Shown piece after piece: positions 1-7,158 of a stretch of DNA of 7,158 nt; position 1 is the first letter of the stretch; the number at the start of each line of letters is the position of its first letter. Position numbers and translations under genes: made by a program. The notes beneath the pieces are model-generated. The model was given only the letters and a program-made list of their open reading frames with translations, did not search any database and had not been told where the DNA came from. The DNA comes from DATKEU01 sp035544495 (lineage in GTDB: Bacteria > Myxococcota_A > Polyangia > Fen-1088): assembly GCA_035544495.1 (NCBI GenBank), contig DATKEU010000485.1, forward strand, positions 1 to 7,158, read 5' to 3'.

Positions 1-13
1 GGCGGCCGACCGC

Positions 14-1043
14 TCACGGCGCGCGCGCCTCGGCGGCGTCGCGCGCGCCGCGCGGGCCCAGCGCGCCCAGCGCCACGATGATCCGCTGCCACGCCTCGGA
101 CGCCGCGCCGTCCGCCGCGCCCTCCGGCACGGAGGCCGGCAGCCGGGCCACCGCCCCCTCCTTGCGAAACCAGGTCCGCTGGCGGCGCGCGTACGCGACC
201 GTCGCCGCGACGGTGGCGGCCACCGCCTCCGCCAGCGTGCAGGCGCCGTCCAGGTGCGCGCCCAGCTGCTGATAACCCAGCGCCTCCAGCGGCCGCAACG
301 ACGGACCATACCCGGCGGCGCGCAGCGCCCGCACCTCGTCGAGAAAGCCAGCCGCCATCATCTCGCCCACGCGCTTTTCGATGCGCGCCCGCAGCTCGGG
401 CAGGGGCGGATCCAGCACCACCGCCTGCGCGCGCAGCTCGCCGGCCGGCGTCGCGGCCGCCCGGCGCAGCGTGCTGATGGGCGTCTTCGTCTGCTCGAAC
501 ACCTCCAGCGCGCGGCTGATGCGCAGAAGGTCGCGCGGATCGATCGCCGTCGCCGCCACCGGATCCACGGCGCAAAGGCGCTGGTGCAGGCTGGCCACGC
601 CGGCGCGGGCGGCCTCGGCGCGGTGGCGCTGCCGGATCTCGGGATCGGGCGGCGGCGCCTGGAACAACCCGGCCGTCAGCGCGCGGTAGTAAAGGCCGGT
701 GCCGCCGACGACGATCGGCAGCCGCCCGCGCGCGCCGATGCCCGCGATCGCCGCCCGGGCCAGCGCCGCCCAGCGCGCGGCGTGAAACGGCTCGTCGGGG
801 CGGACCAGATCCAGAAGGTGGTGCGGGACCAGGCGGCGATCCTCCGCCGGCGGCTTCCCCGTGCCGACGTCCATGCCGATGTACACCTGCTGGGAGTCGC
901 AGACGACGATCTCGCCGTCCAGGCGCCGCGCCAGCGCCATCGCCAGCGCGCTCTTGCCGGAGGCGGTCGGCCCCAGCACCGCCACGAACCTCGTCGCTGG
1001 CGCCGGCGCGTCTCGGGCGCCGCCCGGCTCCTCGGCGCTCCCT

Positions 1044-1051
<8 letters not shown>
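14..1051 (-). CDS. miaA: tRNA dimethylallyltransferase MiaA
   Basis: MiaA transfers the dimethylallyl group of DMAPP to N6 of A37 in tRNAs that read UNN codons, giving i6A37; it acts in the cytoplasm. The 345-residue product has the P-loop GPTASGKS at 27-34, the DSQQVY segment at 52-57 (DSxQVY in the family), HHLLDL at 77-82, GGTGLYYRAL at 116-125, the RALEVFEQT motif at 180-188, EALGY at 256-260 and YARRQRTWFRK at 287-297. All are in family order, so the enzyme looks intact. It is somewhat longer than the usual 300-320 residues because of a disordered-looking N-terminal extension of about 20 residues and an Ala/Arg-rich tail. The start is a GTG lying 8 bases inside the end of mutL, which suggests translational coupling; no strong ribosome binding site is seen. 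A mutL-miaA pair is also known in enterobacteria, where hfq follows; the window ends before that could be checked. Confidence 0.97.
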
Positions 1052-2873
<1,822 letters not shown>

Positions 2874-2938
2874 CGTGGCGCCTCAACCTATGGGGCCGGG
2901 AGCGCTTTATCAACCGATACCGGTCGGCATGACCCACC

Positions 2939-2960
2939 GCCCGGGATTGACAGCCCGGGC
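2939..2960. promoter_or_regulatory. Inverted repeat around the rplC -35 box, candidate operator
   Basis: GCCCGGG at 2939-2945 and CCCGGGC at 2954-2960 are perfect inverted copies separated by the eight bases ATTGACAG, which contain the -35 hexamer of the rplC promoter. A factor bound here would occlude the promoter, and it might also affect the divergent mutL gene, whose start lies 66 bases to the left. Short CCCGGG palindromes can arise by chance in DNA this GC-rich, so a regulatory role is inference from position alone. Confidence 0.35.
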
Positions 2961-2975
2961 GCGCCAGACTATAAA
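2947..2975 (+). promoter_or_regulatory. Sigma-70-type promoter of rplC-rlmE
   Basis: TTGACA at 2947-2952 and TATAAA at 2970-2975 are separated by exactly 17 bases. The first is a perfect -35 match and the second has five of six bases of the -10 consensus. Transcription should start near 2982, leaving a leader of about 37 bases before the rplC start at 3019. The bases just after the -10 box (CCCACGC) form a GC-rich discriminator, a feature of stringently controlled ribosomal promoters; ppGpp control is inference. An AT-rich box in otherwise very GC-rich DNA adds weight to the call. Confidence 0.8.
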
Positions 2976-3004
2976 CCCACGCTTTCGCAGCAGGTTTTTC
3001 GCGC

Positions 3005-3010
3005 AAGGAG
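3005..3010 (+). promoter_or_regulatory. Ribosome binding site of rplC
   Basis: AAGGAG lies eight bases before the ATG at 3019. It decides the start: the same frame is open back to a GTG at 2875, but that longer version would read through the promoter and add about 48 residues with no counterpart in L3. Confidence 0.85.
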
Positions 3011-3018
3011 CCGGTGAC

Positions 3019-3768
<750 letters not shown>

Positions 3769-3813
3769 CGCCGCCCTCGCGCGGCCGGACGACGACGCCC
3801 GGTCAGGCCCGCC

Positions 3814-4422
3814 ATGTCCAAGCTGCGCGACGCTCGCCATCGCCACGACGTCTTCTTCAAGAAGGCGCGCGAGGCGGGGTTCGCCGCGCGCTCGGTCTTC
3901 AAGCTGGAGGAGATCGACCGCAAGCTGCGCCTGCTGCGGCCGGGGGCGCGCGTGCTGGATCTGGGATGCCGCCCGGGATCATGGCTGCAGTACGCGGTGC
4001 GCGCCGTCGGGGCGCGCGGCGTGGTGGTCGGGATCGATCGCGATCCGCTGCCGGCGCCCATCGGCGGCGCGCGCGTCGTCGTGGGCGACATCTTCAAGGT
4101 CACCGACGCCGACCTGCTGGGCGACGCGGCGGCCTTCGACGTCGTCCTGTCGGACATGGCGCCCGACACGACCGGCATCCGCGCCACCGATCAAGCGCGT
4201 TCGGCCGCGCTGTTCGAGGAGGCCCTGGCGCGCGCCGAACGCCTGCTGGCGCCGGGCGGCGCCTTCGTCGGCAAGCTGTTCCAGGGCCCGGATTTGCCGG
4301 CCATCCGGAAGCGCATGGCCGGACACTTCGGCGCCGTGCGCATCCTCAAACCCGACAGCTCGCGCGCGCAGAGCATCGAGATCTACCTCGCCGGGACCAG
4401 CTTCGCGCCGCCGGCCCGCTGA
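3814..4422 (+). CDS. rlmE: 23S rRNA (uridine-2552-2'-O)-methyltransferase RlmE
   Basis: RlmE (also RrmJ or FtsJ) uses S-adenosylmethionine to methylate the 2'-OH of U2552 in the A-loop of 23S rRNA, a late step of 50S maturation. The 202-residue protein is one Rossmann-fold domain of normal length. The SAM-binding motif I is DLGCRPGSW at 49-57, the acidic residue after strand 2 is in GIDRD at 73-77, and GDIF is at 91-94. The family's catalytic K-D-K-E tetrad is complete: Lys30 (VFKLEEID), Asp114 (SDMAP), Lys154 (GKLFQG) and Glu189 (SIEIY). The KPDSSRA segment at 179-185 is also characteristic. The ATG start has only a weak AGG six bases upstream. With 45 bases and no obvious terminator after rplC, the two are probably co-transcribed. 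It ends 29 bases from the converging lipoprotein gene. Confidence 0.95.
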   Translation: MSKLRDARHRHDVFFKKAREAGFAARSVFKLEEIDRKLRLLRPGARVLDLGCRPGSWLQYAVRAVGARGVVVGIDRDPLPAPIGGARVVVGDIFKVTDADLLGDAAAFDVVLSDMAPDTTGIRATDQARSAALFEEALARAERLLAPGGAFVGKLFQGPDLPAIRKRMAGHFGAVRILKPDSSRAQSIEIYLAGTSFAPPAR

Positions 4423-4451
4423 GCGGTCGGGCGCGCGCCGGCCCTCAGCCT

Positions 4452-5630
4452 TCAGTTCGGGAATCCCGGGACGTCGAGCTGGATCTTGTACAGGCTGGTG
4501 AAGGTCGTGATGTAGAGGGTCTTCCGGTCCTCGTCGCCGAACGCGCTGTTGGTCACGTAGCCGCCGGTCCCGACGATCGTCCCCACCGCCTGGTCGGTCG
4601 GCGAGATGACGTTGATCTGATCGGTCTGACCGCTGAGGTAGACGTTCCCGGCGCAGTCCACCCCCATCCCGTCGCTGGTGGCGTCTTTCAACGTCACCAC
4701 GGGGCCGCTCGGCGCTCCGTCCATGCCCAGCGGAACGCGCATCAGCGCGGGTCCGCCGTCGGTCGTCGACATGTAGAGCGAAAGACCGTCGGGCGCCAGC
4801 GCGATGCCGTTCGCATTCCTCGCCATCACGATGGAGGTGATGGCGGACGCCGGCGGCGGCGAGAGGCGATAGAACGCCATCGGCAGCCCCTGCTGGTTGG
4901 GCCCGAATTGCGGGTCGGAGAAATACATGTTCCCGTCGCTGCGCACGACGACGTCGTTGACCTCGTTGAAGTTCTTGCCGGTGAATCCCGGCACGTCGGT
5001 CCGCGTCCCGGTGGCCGGATCGAACCGTGTCAACGCGCGCTTGTCGTACGACGCCGCGACCAGCATGCCGTCTGGACCCATGGCCAGCCCGCCGACGCCG
5101 ATGTTGTTGGCGAAGATCGTGAATTGACCGTCGGCGGGCGTGTACTTCTGTATCTGCCCGTTCATAACGCCTCCGTTGTAAACGCAGAAGTAGAGCGCCT
5201 TCTGCGCCGCCACCCAGACCGCCCCCTCGAGCTGGCCGCCGAAGGCGCCGCGGACCAGCGTCGCCTTGTTGTTCTGCGGAATCGGAGCTGGGTACGGCCC
5301 TCCCGGGCAGGCGCCTCCCGCCGGGCCCAGCGATGTCGTCATCGAGCCGCCCGCGGCGTCGCCTCCGCCGGCGGCGGCGTCAGAGCCGCCCGCGCCCGCG
5401 TCGGACGCGCCGCCGGTCCCGGTTCCGCTCGCCGCGCCGCCCGTCCCGGCCGTCGTCCCGCCCGAGCCGCCGGCCGCGCCGCCGGTCCCCGTCATCGTGC
5501 TGCCGCCGCTGCCGCTGGACGACATCGCGCCACCCGAGCCCGTCCCGCCGCCGACCATGCTGCTGGTGCAAGCGGACAGCGAGCCAGCGACGACAACCAC
5601 CAGCACTCCGCGAACAGCCGCTGCATTCAT
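4452..5630 (-). CDS. Lipoprotein with SMP-30/gluconolactonase-like beta-propeller
   Basis: The 392-residue protein starts with a lipoprotein signal peptide ending in the lipobox LSAC, with Cys21 as the lipidation site. A low-complexity Gly/Ser/Thr/Ala linker covers about 26-97. The rest reads as an SMP-30/gluconolactonase/LRE-like propeller. It has the metal and substrate residues expected for the family: Glu135 in LEGAVW, Asn225 in VNDVVVRSDGNMYFSDP, Asn274 in ANGIALAPDG and Asp320 in SDGMGVDCAGNVYLSG. The fold usually hydrolyses sugar lactones or other esters with a divalent metal; the substrate here is unknown. Cys108, Cys149 and Cys326 could form disulfides, in keeping with export. I prefer the ATG at 5630: GGA lies five bases and AGGA thirteen bases upstream, and the product then has a compact signal peptide. 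A GTG at 5660 would add ten residues without a binding site. It follows the YciO-like gene by 66 bases. Confidence 0.87.
   Translation of the reverse strand: MNAAAVRGVLVVVVAGSLSACTSSMVGGGTGSGGAMSSSGSGGSTMTGTGGAAGGSGGTTAGTGGAASGTGTGGASDAGAGGSDAAAGGGDAAGGSMTTSLGPAGGACPGGPYPAPIPQNNKATLVRGAFGGQLEGAVWVAAQKALYFCVYNGGVMNGQIQKYTPADGQFTIFANNIGVGGLAMGPDGMLVAASYDKRALTRFDPATGTRTDVPGFTGKNFNEVNDVVVRSDGNMYFSDPQFGPNQQGLPMAFYRLSPPPASAITSIVMARNANGIALAPDGLSLYMSTTDGGPALMRVPLGMDGAPSGPVVTLKDATSDGMGVDCAGNVYLSGQTDQINVISPTDQAVGTIVGTGGYVTNSAFGDEDRKTLYITTFTSLYKIQLDVPGFPN
5340..5555 (-). repeat. Low-complexity Gly/Ser/Thr/Ala linker region of the lipoprotein gene
   Basis: This stretch encodes residues 26-97 of the lipoprotein, built from irregular GG-x and GTGG units (for example GGTTAGTGGAASGTGTGGAS) and becoming Ala/Asp-rich at its end (GGSDAAAGGGDAAGG). 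It probably acts as a flexible tether between the lipid anchor and the propeller. The DNA is made of degenerate GCC/GCCGCC-type units on the plus strand, a likely site of slippage and length variation between strains. Confidence 0.7.
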
Positions 5631-5666
5631 TTTTCCAAAAATCCTCGACAATCGTGGCACAAGGAC

Positions 5667-5696
5667 AGAATCAGCGCCTATCCATCACCGAGTCAA
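5667..5696 (-). promoter_or_regulatory. Weak candidate promoter of the lipoprotein gene
   Basis: On the minus strand, TTGACT (plus-strand 5691-5696, directly after the YciO-like stop codon) and GATTCT (5667-5672) are 18 bases apart, placing a start of transcription about 30 bases before the ATG at 5630. The -35 box matches five of six bases but the -10 only three of six. The 66-base gap is more AT-rich than its surroundings. The lipoprotein gene may have its own promoter, or it may simply be read through from the gene before it. Confidence 0.3.
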
Positions 5697-6329
5697 CTAC
5701 CCAACGAGGTCCTCGGTCGGGCCCTTGCCCTGGCGCAGGATCCGCACCCAGTCGTCGAGCAGGCTGACCACCGTCGACGGTGGGCCCAGCAGGGGTCCGC
5801 CGTCGAGGATCAGGTCCAGCTGGGCGCCGAACTCGTCCGCGATCTCGGTGGCGGTGCGCAGCAGGCGCCCGTCGCGTCCCTTGGCGGTCGCCGTCAAGAT
5901 AGGCACGGCCAGCGACCAGAGCAACCGCTCGCACACCGGGTGCGCCGGCACGCGCACGCCGATGTTGCGGCGCCGACCGGCACAGAAAGAAGCGGGCACC
6001 GCCGCCGTCGCGGCGAGCTCGATGCAATACGGTCCTGGCAAAATGCGCGCGAGGATGCGGTAGGCCTCCGTGCTGACCACCGCGTAGTGCGCGACCTGGC
6101 CCAGGTCGGGGAGCAGAAACGTCAGCGGGCGCCGGCCGAGATCGAGATCGCGCATCAGCTGGATGCGATCGATCGCCCGGCGGTGTCCGAACGCGCAGCC
6201 GATCCCGTACAGCGTGTCCGTCGGAAAGGCGATGACGCCGCCCTTGGTCAGTATCTCCACCGAGGTTCGCACCGCGGCATCCAGCGAGCCCGGAGCGGTG
6301 GTGTCGGCAATCTTCGTCATGACGATCAT
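5697..6329 (-). CDS. YciO-like protein of the Sua5/YciO/YrdC family
   Basis: The 210-residue protein is a single YrdC-type domain. Family landmarks are GGVIAFPTDTLYGIGCAFG at 30-48, the nucleotide-binding PGPY at 98-101, RNIGVRVPAHP at 121-131 and a conserved end (LDLILDGGP at 171-179, STVVSLLDD at 185-193). TsaC/Sua5 members make threonylcarbamoyl-AMP for t6A37 of tRNA. This one resembles the YciO branch instead: the KxR motif is replaced around 60-69 by RDLDLGRRPL, and the SANxSG motif by TATAKG at 146-151. E. coli YciO shows similar departures and its physiological role is not settled. I therefore call the family with confidence but not the t6A function. The ATG at 6329 has no clear ribosome binding site, and a second ATG at 6320 is equally possible. 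It diverges from the secreted-protein gene at 6386 and precedes the lipoprotein gene. Confidence 0.86.
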   Translation of the reverse strand: MIVMTKIADTTAPGSLDAAVRTSVEILTKGGVIAFPTDTLYGIGCAFGHRRAIDRIQLMRDLDLGRRPLTFLLPDLGQVAHYAVVSTEAYRILARILPGPYCIELAATAAVPASFCAGRRRNIGVRVPAHPVCERLLWSLAVPILTATAKGRDGRLLRTATEIADEFGAQLDLILDGGPLLGPPSTVVSLLDDWVRILRQGKGPTEDLVG

Positions 6330-6385
6330 GCGAGCGTTGGTGACGCGCCGGGCACCCGACAGCTAAGCTTCGCCCACGGCGGGCG

Positions 6386-7158
6386 ATGATGCCTCAAACC
6401 GCGCGGGCGCGCGCGACCTTCGTTGGGTTTTTCTCTCTGGCGGTTTCCTGGGCGGCGATCGCGGCGCCGTGGTCCGCCGCCGCGGCGCATGAACCCGAGA
6501 CCGGCTATGCGGTGGCGATCCGCCTGCGCGGGCCCGTCGCGCTGGTCGACGTGACGCGCGCCTTGTCGGCGGCGCCGGGCGGGCGCGCGGATGCCGCCCA
6601 GGCGCTGATCGATCTGACGCTGCCGCCGCGCGCGGCGTTGCTGTCCGTCGAGGTGAAGGCGGCCGCGGCGCGACGCTGGCAAGCGGTGCCGGCGGTCGAC
6701 GCGCGCCAGGCCCGGGCCGGGTATGCCGCCGCCCTGCAGGCGCGCGGCCTGCTGGCCGTCGACGAGGAGGTCGACGCCGGCGCGACCCACCGCGTGCGCG
6801 TGCTGTGGACGGTGCCGCCCCGCGCGGGCGCGGCGATGCTGCGCTATCGCTTCAGCGCGCTGCTGGAACCGGTGGGCGAACGGCTGCGTCTCTGCTTTCC
6901 GGCGTCGGCGGAGACCGCGCCCGCGCCGGCCGCGGTCACGGTCGCGGCGGTCGGGGCGCGCGACCTGGCCCTGCCCGGCGGGCGCATCGCCGGCGGCGGC
7001 GGATCGACGCGGGTGATCCACGCCGCCGGTCAGGCGCCGCCGCGCGCGGGCTGGGAAGTGTCGTATTTGCCTATCCAGCCGCCGCCCGCCGGCGCGCTGG
7101 TGGCCGGCAGCGCGGCGGCGGCGCGCCTGCCGGGCGGCGAGCACGCCCTGGCCGTGGT
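6386..7158 (+). CDS. Exported protein with a VIT-like domain, 3' end outside the window
   Basis: An open frame begins with two consecutive ATGs (6386, 6389) after an in-frame stop at 6341 and continues without a stop to the last base, giving at least 257 residues. Residues 1-34 look like a signal peptide: an Arg-bearing start, a hydrophobic run FVGFFSLAVSWAAIAA, then Ala-rich up to a likely cut before HEPETG. The mature part resembles a VIT domain: LIDLTLPPRAALLSVEV around 74-90, where the family has a y.FPLP.gA segment; ARAGYAAALQARG around 109-121, matching the family's A..Y..A...G; and then RVRVLWTVPPRAGAAMLRYRF leading to CFPAS near 170-174. VIT domains in bacterial secreted proteins are usually followed by a von Willebrand A domain, which would lie outside the window. 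The frame assignment is sure; the domain call is moderate because the sequence is Ala-rich and diverged. No clear ribosome binding site is seen. Confidence 0.62.
   Translation, partial: MMPQTARARATFVGFFSLAVSWAAIAAPWSAAAAHEPETGYAVAIRLRGPVALVDVTRALSAAPGGRADAAQALIDLTLPPRAALLSVEVKAAAARRWQAVPAVDARQARAGYAAALQARGLLAVDEEVDAGATHRVRVLWTVPPRAGAAMLRYRFSALLEPVGERLRLCFPASAETAPAPAAVTVAAVGARDLALPGGRIAGGGGSTRVIHAAGQAPPRAGWEVSYLPIQPPPAGALVAGSAAAARLPGGEHALAV

Noticed and set aside
2908..2913. TTGATA on the minus strand as a -35 box for mutL
   Set aside because: The hexamer is reasonable, but the only -10 candidate at 17 bases (TAGGTT) is poor, so a mutL promoter cannot be placed with confidence.
2875..3018. 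N-terminal extension of L3 from an in-frame GTG at 2875
   Set aside because: It would place the promoter and ribosome binding site inside the gene, and the added residues have no counterpart in L3, which begins at the MSLKMGLLGRK segment.
4405..4452. Possible bidirectional terminator between rlmE and the lipoprotein gene
   Set aside because: An imperfect GC-rich hairpin can be drawn around CCGC-TGA-GCGG, but it has mismatches and no T-tract on either side; in DNA this GC-rich such pairing is expected by chance.
6330..6385. Divergent promoter between the YciO-like gene and the VIT-like gene
   Set aside because: I looked for paired -35/-10 boxes on both strands; TTGGTG and the TAAGCTT stretch are present but wrongly spaced, so no promoter can be supported.
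3966..6389. An 807-codon plus-strand open frame spanning rlmE, the lipoprotein and the YciO-like gene
   Set aside because: It crosses three well-supported genes out of frame, is basic and low in complexity, and has no recognisable motif; it is a GC-driven shadow.

Overview
The window is very GC-rich and densely coding. It holds seven genes on both strands, with no gap longer than about 150 bases. The gene content is that of a free-living Gram-negative bacterium. The GC-rich codon use and a lipoprotein with a long Gly/Ser/Thr/Ala linker behind its lipobox point to Myxococcota, perhaps a Polyangium-like lineage. That placement is inference from style; the window contains no rRNA or other phylogenetic marker beyond the proteins themselves.

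Layout. Positions 14-2873 (minus) carry a mutL-miaA operon: an endonuclease-type mismatch repair MutL, followed with an 8-base overlap by the tRNA dimethylallyltransferase MiaA. A 145-base divergent intergenic region follows, with a near-consensus sigma-70 promoter (TTGACA, 17 bases, TATAAA) reading right and a perfect 7-bp inverted repeat around its -35 box. This promoter drives rplC (ribosomal protein L3, 3019-3768, plus), followed 45 bases later by rlmE (23S rRNA Um2552 methyltransferase, 3814-4422, plus). Converging on rlmE is a minus-strand pair: a YciO-like YrdC-domain protein (5697-6329) and, downstream of it, a lipoprotein with an SMP-30/gluconolactonase-type beta-propeller (4452-5630). 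Diverging from the YciO-like gene, a plus-strand gene starts at 6386 and runs off the right edge. It encodes a protein with a signal peptide and what reads as a VIT-like domain.

Theme. The left and centre are translation and genome-maintenance housekeeping: tRNA A37 modification, mismatch repair, a peptidyl-transferase-centre ribosomal protein and an A-loop rRNA methyltransferase. The right part is cell-envelope or accessory material. The most unusual point is that rplC stands alone here. It lacks its usual S10-operon neighbours, has its own strong promoter, and is paired with rlmE. I see no defence system, mobile element, CRISPR array, tRNA or rRNA, and nothing I would claim as an entirely new system.
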